Assembly: GCA_030141605.1 (NCBI GenBank)
Contig: JAQGDQ010000537.1
Location: 1-37,500 of the forward strand
Reading direction: 5' to 3'
DNA: 37,500 nucleotides
Source: Tubiluchus corallicola
Lineage: Eukaryota > Priapulida > Priapulimorpha > Priapulimorphida > Tubiluchidae
The stretch's first letter is position 1. Each line of letters begins with the position of its first letter. This document shows, in pieces, positions 22,728 through 33,956 of this stretch. A program made the position numbers and the translations under genes. The notes below the pieces were generated by a model that had not been told where the DNA came from, did no database searches, and was given only the letters and a program-made list of their open reading frames with translations.

Positions 22728-23847
22728 CAGACACATTAAAGTAAGCATTTGTGAACATTTGGGTATTTCGTCTAGAACTGCCAACAATTAAAAATTTCTA
22801 CTTAATCCAGCATTAATGACCATATTTATTTCTCTGGCCACAAAGCTGATTTTAATAATTTCAGCATTGTGACCAGAACTACAAATGCCATCCAGAACTT
22901 ATTATCCAGTCGTCTCCATCGTCAATAATTGCTGTTCGATTTTCCTAATTGATTAGATAATTCGATCAGGGATAGAGAACCATTCGGGAAATCCAGAACA
23001 ATTATTTGGAGAAAGTTGTAGGGCAAATGTGAAACCGAGAAAATATTTTTTATTACAGCTCAAAAAACTTATTAATAAAAGAAAGTTTATCTATGTACCA
23101 TAATAAGCCTTCTCTTAATGTACAAAGCAGTTCACTTCCTTTAACTTTATTCTCAAACACTTAGCTATTTGTTACTTTATCAATTTCTCTTCTACAGGTC
23201 TGTTTAATCATTATTTATTTGGCTTCTATTAAATACATAATTAGTGCATAATTTACTGTATCAATTTCTTTTCTACAGGTCTGCGTGTTCATTTACGGGT
23301 TCTGTTAAAAATACAATTAGTGCATAATGCATAATGTTCTATATTGTAGACTCTGCCTATATAGACTAATTGTGTGTTGCAAAGTGTTATAATCACAACT
23401 GGCGTACGCGCTTTCTGATGAAGTTTGCACGCAGTGCTGCTCTCAATAAAAGCTCATTAATTGTTAATTGCAAACTCATTAATTTTATCGTGCCTTATAG
23501 CGCAAAGGGTTGAGCTAAACAGAAATGGAAAGTTCTCTCAAGGGACAGCAGCTATTTGTTGGAATAAGAACCGTAGTAGCCCTGGAGACCGTGTTCGTAT
23601 TAAAAGTTGATAATTAAAGTGCCTGCTTATGGTGCATTATAAGGAGGCATACGCAGATGTCACCACTTGTATTTGTTTTGCTCAGCTTAGTCTAGGCAGA
23701 TGATTTTTTCAGTTCTTAGTGGCGTTAACCAAGAAGCAAGTTTATTATTAACATAATTTAGTTTCGAACACACGTGTACAATTAAGTTAGATAAGTGGTT
23801 CAATTAAAAGAAATTAGTTGACTAGTAGTAATAAATATCAAACATTG
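22728..23847. other. Unassigned stretch with an 84-bp tandem duplication
   Basis: A unit containing TTATCAATTTCTCTTCTACA GGTCTG near 23180 recurs near 23262 (ATCAATTTCTTTTCTACAGG), and both are followed by AATTAGTGCATAAT. No coding exon follows the splice-acceptor-like TCTACAG. Confidence 0.5.
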
Positions 23848-24080
<233 letters not shown>

Positions 24081-24562
24081 AAGCACGGATATTATTTTCA
24101 TACAAGAAGACAAAGCAATTAATTTTAAAAGATACTACACATTCTAATATTTCTTTTCAATCGATATTTTGATAAAAGATTAAAATTCCTCTTTTCAATT
24201 CAACTTATACAAAACTACGATTTTTGCTTAGAATTTAAGAAACGGTTTTAATCATGTCTTGTCAGTCAAAAGACTCAAAACTGTCTTATAATTTTTTTCG
24301 CGAACAATGCAATTAATTTTAGACTTGAGTTACAACTCACAAGTGTAAGCAGAAAGCTCCTGGTTCAAGCCCAGGCTGTATCCCAACTTTTCACATTTCT
24401 TGTCTTTCAAGTTTGATATCAAAATTCAATTAATTATTTTTTGTAACATCGTTAATAATAGTCTACACATTAACATTATAACAATCATCTATCTGACAAT
24501 CTTTAATATTGAATGATGATATTAAGTATATCCAGGGTTACTATTTTGCGTTTTCAGTAATA
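24081..24562. other. Unassigned stretch
   Basis: At 24358-24377 the sequence TCCTGGTTCAAGCCCAGG resembles a tRNA T-arm (B-box-like GGTTCAAGCCC). No complete cloverleaf or good A box was found; a tRNA-derived SINE relic is possible. Confidence 0.4.
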
Positions 24563-24935
24563 AGCATTTCCACAGTTCTAGCGATTGATGATGATCGTGA
24601 AAAGGTCAAAGGTTAAGTGTATCAGACAATGCAGTTGTGTACACTTGACAACGCCTCGCATCCTAAGCTATTGCAATATCAACCTAACAAGAACCTTACC
24701 TAGTTCATTTTCTGTTCTCAAGCAAGGTCCTGCTAGTAAATCACTCTACGCACAGACTATATGCATAAGTAAAGTGCACGTAAAACAACCGAAGCTTCTG
24801 AACTGCTGACGCGGCAGATGACCTTGCCTTGCCCACACGTCACCTGACAGTTGTAGTTAAGACGCGTTGCTGTGGTACACTTAACCTTTGACCTACAGCA
24901 ACCGCGCGTGTGTCCTATGAAACGGTGAAAAGGCT
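24563..24935 (-). mobile_element. Family C TIR element (MITE), copy 2
   Basis: The ends are AGCATTTCCACAGTTCTAG (left) and, reverse complemented from the right, AGCCTTTTCACCGTT. A TA lies outside each end (24561-24562 and 24936-24937), consistent with a TA target duplication. DR1-like AGGTCAAAGGTTA lies at 24603-24615 and its reverse complement at 24882-24894. It is inverted relative to copy 1. No coding sequence is present; two opposite-strand frames here are incidental. Confidence 0.8.
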
Positions 24936-25020
24936 TAATATTGATTTTTTTGTTTTTGCTGAAAACAAAAAGATGAAGAAACTTAATCACAGACACTCAT
25001 GCGTCGACATTATCTCTATA

Positions 25021-25580
25021 AAGGAAAGGTTAAGCCTTCTGGCAAGCTAATCTTATTTCAATGTTCACATAAGTAAATAGAAAGGTTCAGTAATAAATGT
25101 GTGATAAACACTTCGTGTAACTAGTAAAATCTCTTTAAAGTCGCGATCATTTCACGCTTGGGCGCTGCCATTCTGACCTCCAATGCTTCCACCAATGACG
25201 TCATTCATCGGCTGGAAAAAGCAGCCTACGTTATTTTCCGTCAAAAGTGTAACAGGTTTCTATAAAAAAAGAGACTTCTAATTTTGTGATATTTTTGCAT
25301 GAACATTAGGTATCCTACAGAACTTTGCATTTGTTTAATAAACTCGCGCTTACGGAAAGCCACGATGCTCTTACGAAAATCCACGAAGTCCATCAGTTAT
25401 ACGATGATTTTCAAATGAATGGCGCCTACCACACGCCTGAAAATTCTATACGACAGTAGTATACACTAAACTTATGCTTTACAGACAGTTCTTATGCAAA
25501 TTTCTTTAATATATTTTCAAAGTTTAAGTGATAACAGTAAAATAAACACAACATACTGAGTAACTTGTCCTTTCCTTTAA
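25021..25580 (+). mobile_element. Family A TTAA element, near full length
   Basis: The left site is mutated (TATAAAGGAAAGG). The right end reads GTAACTTGTCCTTTCCTTTAA with TTAA at 25577-25580. The CRE palindrome TGACGTCA is at 25196-25203. It is collinear with the copy at 17964-18480 but has a different central filler. Confidence 0.8.
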
Positions 25581-26159
25581 GCCTATTACTTGCCTTGAAT
25601 TATAAACTGAATGACGGACATTATCTCTACTTATTAGCGCATTTTTATTAACTTCCACATTTACTATATTATATCTACGTGATCAAACATACAGTGGCAA
25701 TATATTACAGGCTGCACTGCAATTAATTTCTGCAGATGAGTAATGCCTGTAAACGTAGGAAGCCAGGTTTAGAAAACAGGTGCAAAGGTACAATATACCT
25801 GGGCTTCATTATTGCAAGTGCAGTGCTATCATTAATCTCACGCTGAGCAAACAGACTGGCAGTAGGTGATAGCTGCTTGTCGTGGTGTAGAGTATTGCCT
25901 GCAATATTATGCACACTATAATGACAAGGGTCACTTTAATTAAGCACGAGGGCGGATCCAAGTCAGGGGGAGGGGGTTGTTAAATTTTCCTGATTCAAGA
26001 TACGGGGAAAACATGGGGAAAAACAACACTTAAACGGAATGGTGGTGCAACGCGTTAGCTGATGTTTGTGAGCATGCAAGTTAAATCAATACTTTTGAGG
26101 ACATGTGGTTCATCCGGTTGGCCATTTGTGTAGTGCGGATACACCTTGATCTGGTCCAT
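25581..26159. other. Unassigned stretch
   Basis: No exon, RNA gene or recognised repeat was found. A GTGGTGCAACGCGTTAGCTG sequence near 26041 is faintly tRNA-like. Confidence 0.4.
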
Positions 26160-26275
26160 ATATAGGGCCTTTGATTTTGGCCTACCTAATTATATAAGGC
26201 CTGTAACTTGGCCTTCATAATTATATAGGACCTTTGACTTGGCCTACATAATTATATAAGGCCTTTATATAAATT
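26160..26275. repeat. 31-bp tandem repeat, about 3.7 copies
   Basis: Units read ATTATATAAGGCCTGTAACT plus TGGCCTTCATA with substitutions. GGCCT occurs in each half of the unit. Confidence 0.85.
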
Positions 26276-26458
26276 ATATTGTTTTCCGTCTGCGAGGTTA
26301 TAAGTTCGATACCGCGGTCGGTTCATACCATATACTTTAAAAATGGCATACCTGCTGTGACGCGCGTAAAAATGGGGGTAACAGAGATCTGTTATGTAGA
26401 TGCAGTTTATTTATCGGCGATAAAGGCTTAATGGCTATGGTGTCTGTTGAGTTTAAAA
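26276..26458. other. Unassigned stretch, possible SINE trace
   Basis: AGTTCGATACC near 26302 fits a tRNA B box followed by CGCGG, but there is no paired acceptor stem or clear A box at the right distance. Confidence 0.3.
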
Positions 26459-26650
26459 TAAAGGTTGTTATTATTATTACTGTTATTGTTATTGTTGTTT
26501 TCGCCGTTACTGCTGTTGTCGTTGTCGATGTTGCTTTTGCTGTATTTGTTGTTGTTGTCGTTGTTGCTGTTGCTGTTACTGCTGTTGCTGTTGTTATTAT
26601 ATTATCGTTATCATTAATATTATTATTATCATCAGTCATCATCATTACTC
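26459..26650. repeat. Degenerate (GTT)n/(ATT)n triplet tract
   Basis: GTT, GCT and ATT units run for about 190 bp. The Val-rich (plus) and Thr/Asn-rich (minus) frames across it are artefacts of the triplet. Confidence 0.9.
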
Positions 26651-26689
26651 GTGGCGTAAGTTTAATTAGCCGAGTAACTGCAAAATAAT

Positions 26690-29588
26690 TTATTTTCATT
26701 TGCCCCATTTTCAACACAACTTTTTTACTTAGCGTCGACGTACCAGTCTACAGGAATCCCAAAATAGCTGCTAGTTTCTTTACACGACTAGATTAGTTAT
26801 TTTCATTTGCCCCATTTTCAACACAACTTTTTTACTTAGCGTCGAGGTACCAGTCTACAGGAATCCCAAAATAGCTGCTAGTTTCTTTACACGACTAGAT
26901 TAGTTATTTTCATTTGCCCCATTTTTAACACGGCTTTTTTACTTAGCGTCGAGGTACCAGTCTACAGGAATCCCAAAATAGCTGCTAGTTTCTTTACACG
27001 ACTAGATTAGTTATTTTCATTTGCCCCATTTATACACAGCTTTTTTACTTAGCGTCGAGGTACCAGTCTACAGGAATCCCAAAATAGCTGCTAGTTTCTT
27101 TACACGACTAGATTAGTTATTTTCATTTGCCTCATTTATACGCAGCTTTTTTACTTAGCGTCGAGGTACCAGTCTACAGGAATCCCAAAATAGCTGCTAG
27201 TTTCTTTACACGACTAGATTAGTTATTTTCATTTGCCTCATTTATACACAGCTTTTTTACTTAGCGTCGAGGTACCAGTCTACAGGAATCCCAAAATAGC
27301 TGCTAGTTTCTTTACACGACTAGATTAGTTATTTTCATTTGCTCCATTTTTAACGCAGCTTTTTTACTTAGCGTCGAGGTACCAGTCTACAGGAATCCCA
27401 AAATAGCTGTTAGTTTCTTTACACGACTAGATTAGTTATTTTCATTTGCCCCATTTATACACAGCTTTTTTACTTAGCGTCGAGGTACCAGTCTACAGGA
27501 ATCCCAAAATAGCTGCTAGTTTCTTTACACGACTAGATTAGTTATTTTCATTTGCCTTATTTATACACAGCTTTTTTACTTAGCGTCGACGTACCAGTCT
27601 ACAGGAATCCCAAAATAGCTGCTAGTTTCTTTACTCGACTAGATTAGTTATTTTCATTTGCCCCATTTTTAACACGGCTTTTTTACTTAGCGTCGAGGTA
27701 CCAGTCTACAGGAATCCCAAAATAGCTGCTAGTTTCTTTATACGACTAGATTAGTTATTTTCATTTGCCCCATTTTCAACACAGCTTTTTTACTTAGCGT
27801 CGACGTACCAGTCTACAGGAATCCCAAAATAGCTGCTAGTTTCTTTACACGACTAGATTAGTTATTTTCATTTGCCTAATTTTTAACGCAGCTTTTTTAC
27901 TTAGCGTCGAAGTACCAGTCTACAGGAATCCCAAAATAGCTGCTAGTTTCTTTACACGACTAGATTAGTTATTTTCATTTGCCCCATTTTCAACACAGCT
28001 TTTTTACTTAGCGTCGAGGTACCAGTCTATAGGAATCCCAAAATAGCTGCTAGTTTCTTTACACGACTAGATTAGTTATTTTCATTTGCCCCATTTTCAA
28101 CACAGCTTTTTTACTTAGCGTCGAGGTACCAGTCTACAGGAATCTCCAAAATAGCTGCTAGTTTCTTTATACGACTAGATTAGTTATTTTCATTTGCCCC
28201 ATTTTTAACACAGCTTTTTTACTTAGCGTCAAGGTACCAGTCTACAGGAATCCCAAAATAGCTGCTAGTTTCTTTATACGACTAGATTAGTTATTTTCAT
28301 TTGCCCCATTTTTAACACAGCTTTTTTACTTAGCGTCAAGGTACCAGTCTACAGGCATCCCAAAATAGCTGCTAGTTTCTTTACACGACTAGATTAGTTA
28401 TTTTCGTTTGCCCCATTTTCAACACAACTTTTTTGCTTAGCGTCGAGGTACCAGTCTACAGGAATCACCAAAATAGCTGCTAGTTTCTTTACACGACTAG
28501 ATTAGTTATTTTCATTTGCCTCATTTATACACAGCTTTTTTACTTAGCGTCGAGGTACCAGTCTACAGGAATCCCAAAATAGCTGCTAGTTTCTTTACAC
28601 GACTAGATTAGTTATTTTCATTTGCCCAATTTTTAACGCAGCTTTTTTACTTAGCGTCGAAGTACCAGTCTATAGGAATCCCAAAATAGCTGCTAGTTTC
28701 TTTACACGACTAGATTAGTTATTTTCATTTGCCTCATTTATACACAGCTTTTTTACTTAGCGTCGACGTACCAGTCTACAGGAATCCCAAAATAGCTGCT
28801 AGTTTCTTTACACGACTAGATTAGTTATTTTCATTTGCCTCATTTATACACAGCTTTTTTACTTAGCGTCGAGGTACCAGTCTACAGGAATCCCAAAATA
28901 GCTGCTAGTTTCTTTACACGACTAGATTAGTTATTTTCGTTTGCCCCATTTTCAACACAACTTTTTTGCTTAGCGTCGAGGTACCAGTCTACAGGAATCA
29001 CCAAAATAGCTGCTAGTTTCTTTGTACGACTAGATTAGTTATTTTCATTTGCCCCATTTTCAACACAACTTTTTTACTTAGCGTCGAGGTACCAGTCTAC
29101 AGGAATCCCAAAATAGCTGCTAGTTTCTTTACACGACTAGATTAGTTATTTTCGTTTGCCCCATTTTCAACACAACTTTTTTGCTTAGCGTCGAGGTACC
29201 AGTCTACAGGAATCACCAAAATAGCTGCTAGTTTCTTTGTACGACTAGATTAGTTATTTTCATTTGCCCCATTTTCAACACAACTTTTTTGCTTAGCGTC
29301 GAGGTACCAGTCTACAGGAATCCCAAAATAGCTGCTAGTTTCTTTACACGACTAGATTAGTTATTTTCGTTTGCCCCATTTTCAACACAACTTTTTTACT
29401 TAGCGTCGAGGTACCAGTCTACAGGAATCTCCAAAATAGCTGCTAGTTTCTTTATACGACTAGATTAGTTATTTTCATTCGCCCCATTTATACACAGCTT
29501 TTTTACTTAGCGTCGACGTACCAGTCTACAGGAATCCCAAAATAGCTGCTAGTTTCTTTACACGACTTTATACGACTACGATTAGTTA
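26690..29588. repeat. 107-bp satellite array, about 27 monomers
   Basis: Monomers start TTATTTTCATTTGCCCCATT and continue through TTTTACTTAGCGTCGAGGTA, CCAGTCTACAGGAATCCCAA, AATAGCTGCTAGTTTCTTTA and CACGACTAGATTAG. The start-to-start distance is 107 bp (26690, 26797, 26904 and so on), and 27 monomers fill the array. Monomers are highly similar and fall into variant classes, by TTTCAACACAAC, TTTATACACAGC, TTTTAACACGGC or TTTTAACGCAGC in the linker, by GAATCCC versus GAATCACC or GAATCTCC, and by ACTTAG versus GCTTAG. The last monomer ends with a small CGACTTTATACGACTACG duplication. Confidence 0.98.
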
Positions 29589-29874
29589 CTTGTTTTCGTC
29601 ATTTTGGACTTAATTGCTTGACTCTTGATTCTATTTTCATTCGGCTGTTTTGCGTCACTCTATATTGCTAGGAGGCACTTGTACAGATTCTGCATGGAAA
29701 GGCATCGGTTTTCTTTAAATTGCCCGTCGATCTGTTGTCAAGTGTTTCAGTCTTCATAGTTTGGTTATGATGAGTTTCACTAGGTGGGTCATGATGGCTG
29801 TTTCCCACACAGAACCCATGGCTTCCTGCACTCGCAGAAACATTTGAGCATCTTTGATGTTTTTGGTGCACATT
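29589..29874. other. Unassigned stretch, weak minus-strand coding suggestion
   Basis: On the minus strand a frame reads MFLRVQEAMGSVWETAIM followed by THLVKLIITKL and a stop at 29754. The composition is protein-like, but the upstream part is encoded by the 21-bp repeat and no family was recognised. It could be an exon relic or chance. Confidence 0.2.
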
Positions 29875-30040
29875 GGTACATTGCATGCTGGGATTGTTAT
29901 AATGCAAGCCGGGATTGTTACAATGCATGCTGGGATAGTTACAATGTACAATGCAAGCCGGGGTAGTTACAGTGCATGCTGGGATTGTTACAATGCAAAC
30001 CGAGATTGTTACAATGTATGCTGGGATTGTTATTGCATTG
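29875..30040. repeat. 21-bp minisatellite, about 7 copies
   Basis: Units read CAATGCATGCTGGGATTGTT A with variants CAATGCAAGCCGGGATTG and CAATGTATGCTGGGATTG. Several units contain the palindrome GCATGC. A minus-strand 139-residue frame crosses the array and is repeat-driven. Confidence 0.92.
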
Positions 30041-30351
30041 AGCGGCGAGCTTAATAGATGACTGTGGCAGTACCGCAACTTATTCATTTAGGAAAGATAA
30101 TCTTCTGGGAAGAAACACTGAATCGGCAGAGGTTACCCACGTTATACACCCCCCAACAAGAGAAATGGCCGCTAAATTAACTTGCACAGTTCTTATCTAT
30201 TGGCTAACCAAGTCCAGTATTGCTGAACTTGTCCAGCCAATTTTTAAGAGGAGACAGACGTTTTAATGAACCTTTGTTTTCTAGCACAAAAGTCTGCACT
30301 TACCTACCCAAATCAAGAAATGCTGCTCAGTACACTTATTTAAAGGCCAAC
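30041..30351. other. Unassigned stretch
   Basis: Nothing was recognised. Confidence 0.4.
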
Positions 30352-30805
30352 AACACCAAGTTTTAAACTATAGCCCAAAATAATGTATAATGTATAAAAT
30401 ATTGAAACAGAACATAAATGTTTTTGTGAGAGTGACTTACGTGAAAGAACTGCTAGAACGGAAGTTTAATTCCACGTTCACACCCTGTTACGCGCATTTC
30501 TTCATTCACTTGTTAGATGGACGGAGCGCCTGCGTCTCGAAACCACGTTTGCACATGAAACGTGCCATGTACCTCTGTTCGTTTGTGACGTATCACGTAT
30601 CTGTGGTGAAATCGCATGATACATTTTTAAACATAAATTTGCTCACGTTTTGTATGTCGCACTCAATATTGTGTAGTAGAATTGGACGCTCATGGAATGT
30701 TTGTGCTGCTGAAAATTATGTTCGTTTGTGATGATAGGTGTTAACATGTATAGTTTTTATTATATTTCAAAATATGAAAAAATCATCCTGTTTTTTTTTA
30801 AATAT
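30352..30805 (+). repeat. Family B TTAA element, degraded copy
   Basis: It is collinear with family B: AAGTTTTAAACTATAGCCCA, AAATATTGAAACAGAAC, GTGACTTACGTGAAAGAACT, TGTTCGTTTGTGACGTA, TCATGGAATGTTTGTGCTGC, TGAAAATTATGTTCGTTTGT, then ATATGAAAAAATCATCCTGT. The segment with the TATTTAATTA block before the right end has been deleted. The frame 30390-30731 follows this repeat and is not considered a gene. Confidence 0.7.
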
Positions 30806-31324
30806 TGTCTTGTTGTTACACAGGAGGGAACGTTTTACCTCGAAGGGTAGTCTTGCTGCATTTTGCTCTACATATCTACACTGGCTTCTTTTTCCTTGCA
30901 TCCCTACGCAAAGCGATGGAGATTGGTTGAATAACCCCATATTTTTATTGGCGCAGCATCTTCATCATAATGATGCTTTTGTTTGCCGCGTGACATGGTG
31001 ATTTGTTTGCAAGCGGCGACGGACGCGTTGACATTTTACGCCGCGCACATCCGCCTTGATAAATAGATCTTGCTCGGTAAGACACGCTGCTAATAAAATT
31101 TTTGCTCGGCGGCTATCGGTCTAATTTGCGGTGACATTTGCTCTTAGAAAATTAACTTTGAGATTTTCTTTAACGACGAAACTAATGACATTAATGCGCA
31201 GTTTGTCTAATAACGTCCGTAAGACTGCGCTTGATGTCATTACGTTGTAAGGTAATTATACTAATGCGTAATAATATTAATACGCAGTACTAATTTTACT
31301 GGCATCGTATTTTACAAGTCATGT
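30806..31324. other. Unassigned stretch
   Basis: An ACTAATGCGTAATAATATTA / ATGCGCAG-type local repetition occurs at 31185-31290. No exon was recognised. Confidence 0.4.
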
Positions 31325-32235
31325 AGAATGCAAATGCTGTACGTAGCAACGGGTAGAATGTAAATGCTGTACGTAGCAACGGGTAGAATGTAAATGCTGT
31401 ACATACCAGAGGGTGGAATGCAAATGCTGTACGTAGCAGAAGGTGGAATGCAAATGCTGTACGTAGCAGAGGGTGGAATGCAAATGCTGTACGTAGCAGA
31501 AGGTGGAATGCAAATGCCGTACGTAGCAGAGGGTGGAATGCAAATGCTGTACGTAGCAGAGGGTGGAATGCAAATGCCGTACATAGCAGAGGGTGGAATG
31601 CAAATGCTGTACGTAGCAGAGGGTGGAATGCAAATGCCGTACGTAGCAGAGGGTGGAATGCAAATGCTGTACGTAGCAGAGGGTTGAATGTAAATGCTGT
31701 ACGTAGCAGAGGGTGGAATGCAAATGCTGTACGTAGCAGAGGGTGGAATGTAAATGCTGTACGTAGCAGAGGGTGGAATGCAAATGCTGTACGTAGCAGA
31801 GGGTGGAATGCAAATGCTGTACGTAGCAGAGGGTGGAATGCAAATGCTGTACGTAGCAGAGGGTGGAATACAAATGCTGCATGTAGCTACAGAAAGGATG
31901 CAAATACTGCACACAGAAACTAATAGAATGCAAGTGCTGCATGCAGCAACTGCTAGACTACAAGCACCGTATGCAACAACTGATAAAATGCAAATGCTGT
32001 ATGCGACAACTTATAGAATACAATTGCTGTATGCGACAACTTATAGAATACAATTGCTGTATGCAGCAACATACAGAAAGTGCAAATGCTATACACAGCA
32101 ATAGGTAGAATGAAAATGCTATACACCGCAATAGATAGAATGCAAATGCTGTTCACAGCAATGGATATAGAACGGCTCTAAAAAGCAATAAACAGAATGT
32201 AAATTCTGTACAAAGCAATAGGTAAAGTGGAAATG
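31325..32235. repeat. 30-bp minisatellite, about 30 units (18-19 near-identical)
   Basis: The unit starts GGGTGGAATGCAAATGCTGT and ends ACGTAGCAGA. It is almost invariant from 31390 to 31870; flanking units on both sides are divergent (CAACGGGTAGAATGTAAATG at the left; ATAGAATACAATTGCTGTAT and others at the right), the usual pattern of an array homogenised in its core. Because 30 is a multiple of 3, five of six frames are open for about 80 to 200 codons, for example decapeptides GGMQMLYVAE (plus) and STLCYVQHLH or ICIPPSATYS (minus). No start, splice or promoter context supports a protein. Confidence 0.96.
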
Positions 32236-32774
32236 CTGGGAGCGAGCAAATGGCGACATAACATTGATAATTTATGTATTCATAAATGTACCAATACAAC
32301 AACCAGATTTTTTGTTTTGTTTTGTTGTTTTGTATGCAATTAACGACATTCCATTCACCATTTGGTCTACACGCTTAGTGGCTTTTTACGTGTCCTCAGC
32401 TGCCCTGGTTGCTCGTTATCAAATATGAAGCTTTAGATAAAAGATTTTCCGTATTCTCAGTTTCCCTCTAAATGGCTTCCTGAACAGTAAAGAGGACAAT
32501 TGCACTTGGTTGGAGCCGAAACCACTGAATATCAATTTGCGTGTTAATGCATAATAAATACGATGAACTCCCCCATGCTTCTATAGTTATAATGCACATT
32601 GAGCCCACGAAGCTCATTTTACTATAACTCATAATGGCTTCATTAATGGATAGATTCAGAAAAGCTGGCTTCACATTCGTGCATAAATTTGCACGGCTTT
32701 TATCTGTCTGAAGAAACACACGTGCTTAGTATGGATTGTTTATTGCATTATACCATGTCGTAATAGATTGAAGT
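32236..32774. other. Region upstream of the synaptotagmin-like gene
   Basis: A TTTTGTTTTGTTTTGTTGTT run lies at 32310-32330. There is no recognisable exon; a minus-strand frame at 32468-32719 lacks any domain. If the first listed coding exon is preceded by an untranslated exon, this may be intron. Confidence 0.4.
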
Positions 32775-32784
32775 TAAACAACTA

Positions 32785-32890
32785 TATTGTTGTTGTTTTT
32801 GTTGTTGTTGTGGCAGTAGCGGCAGCGGTGGCATCGTCGTCATCGTTATTATTACTATTACTGCTGCTGGTACTGCTACTTCGCTTATTG
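32785..32890. repeat. Imperfect triplet tract (GTT/GCA/ATC/ATT/CTG)
   Basis: Three-base units run from TTGTTGTTG through GGCAGTAGCGGCAGCGGTGG and TCGTCGTCATCG to ATTACTATTACTGCTGCTGG. The tract lies about 50 bp before the splice acceptor of the gene's first coding exon. Confidence 0.8.
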
Positions 32891-32938
32891 TTTTTATTTT
32901 AACTTGTTTATTCGTGGTTATTAATTTGTTTACTTCAG

Positions 32939-33117
32939 GATCAACAATGAGCGAATGGATTGTTGCCATCACTATCGTCGGCGTCAGTTTACTGGTTGCC
33001 TTGGTGATAACCATACTGTGCCGTACCTATGGTTTTGTACAGTGGGTGGTTAAGTGGCTGGGGGAGGATGAGGAAAAGGTGATGCTGACAAAGCACGAGC
33101 AGTACAATGGTTACATG
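32939..33117 (+). CDS. Synaptotagmin (Syt12-like), first coding exon, CDS from 32947
   Basis: A T-rich tract and CAG acceptor (AG at 32937-32938) precede an exon in which the first in-frame ATG is at 32947 (context ACAATGAGC). The exon closes at a donor ATG|GTAAAA after exactly 57 codons (phase 0). It encodes a three-residue lead, then one hydrophobic helix (residues about 4-25, WIVAITIVGVSLLVALVITI then LC), then an amphipathic stretch (YGFVQWVVKWL) and an acidic/basic cytosolic segment. A short lumenal N-terminus, no signal peptide and a single N-terminal membrane helix with a juxtamembrane Cys (C25) match synaptotagmins, vesicle-membrane proteins with two cytosolic C2 domains. The acceptor directly upstream suggests a further untranslated 5' exon to the left; the alternative is that the ATG at 32914 is used and the acceptor is false, adding 11 residues. 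Confidence 0.8.
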
Positions 33118-33246
33118 GTAAAAGCTTTTTTGCACCTTCTCACGTTTTCTGCACAACAAAAACTAAAACTTTGAACAGTTTTTTTTCATTGAGACGTAAA
33201 TTAATTTTTTAGCTGGACCTTTAAAATGTGCATATTACCTTTTACA

Positions 33247-33307
33247 GATGTCAGTATCATCATGATCATGATCATCATCATCATCATCATCATCGTCGTC
33301 GTCGTCG

Positions 33308-33343
<36 letters not shown>

Positions 33344-33422
33344 CCAGCATCACCATCATCATATCATGCCATCATCATTACCATCATCATCATCATCACC
33401 AGCATCACCACCATCATCATTA
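33247..33422. repeat. (ATC)n/(GTC)n triplet tract in intron
   Basis: ATC units with an internal GTC block run from about 33254 to 33422. Poly-His, poly-Ile and poly-Ser frames over it are artefacts. It lies about 130 bp after the first exon's donor. Confidence 0.95.
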
Positions 33423-33956
33423 ATATTTTTTACTCAAGCATAATTCTTTTAGAGATGAGAATTTGTCAGTTTTTAAGTTGTTAAGACCAACCCAACTTTG
33501 TCCAATGCTGTTGTCTTGCTGTGACATTTCATCGCTGTAATGGCGCCTGTTAGCATGATTTCTGAACCGATGTTCTCTAAAACATTAACTTTGTTGTGAA
33601 CTGAATGTTAAAAGTAGCTGACAGCATTAAAATGCGGCTGTTGCATTGTGGTTAAACGTTACAAGTTGCATTCCCCAAGGAGAGACGCGGTCATCTTGAA
33701 TTACGTCTAACTTTTCACTGCTAAAATGTTCCGGGAATTTTTCAATTCGCTAATGGCTGTTCATAGAAAGTTTGTCTTCCGCGTGGAGACATGTTAACAT
33801 CGTCAGCGAAACCTTAGACTATTGTATGAAGCATGAAATTTGCCTGATATTTGTCTACATGCAAAGAAACAGATGGGCACAGATGCATCAAGGTGTTTTA
33901 CTCATTGAGGACCGCATCAATCAAAACAGGTCTTATATTAATTTGTGATAATTTAC
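33423..33956. other. Intron sequence, no feature recognised
   Basis: This is the middle of the first visible intron. No further exon with matching phase was seen. Confidence 0.5.

Noticed and set aside
24330-24400. Possible tRNA gene (B-box-like GGTTCAAGCCC)
   Set aside because: The T-arm pairs, but the D-arm, anticodon arm and acceptor stem could not be drawn. At most a SINE relic.
26280-26340. Possible tRNA or SINE (AGTTCGATACC)
   Set aside because: There is only a B-box-like match; no A box at the right spacing and no repeated copy in the window.
29668-30087. 139-codon minus-strand frame
   Set aside because: The first half is encoded by the 21-bp minisatellite and the rest matches no family I know.
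31312-31942. 200-207 codon minus-strand frames
   Set aside because: They are produced by a 30-bp minisatellite; all three minus frames are open and there is no gene context. Kept only as a finding.
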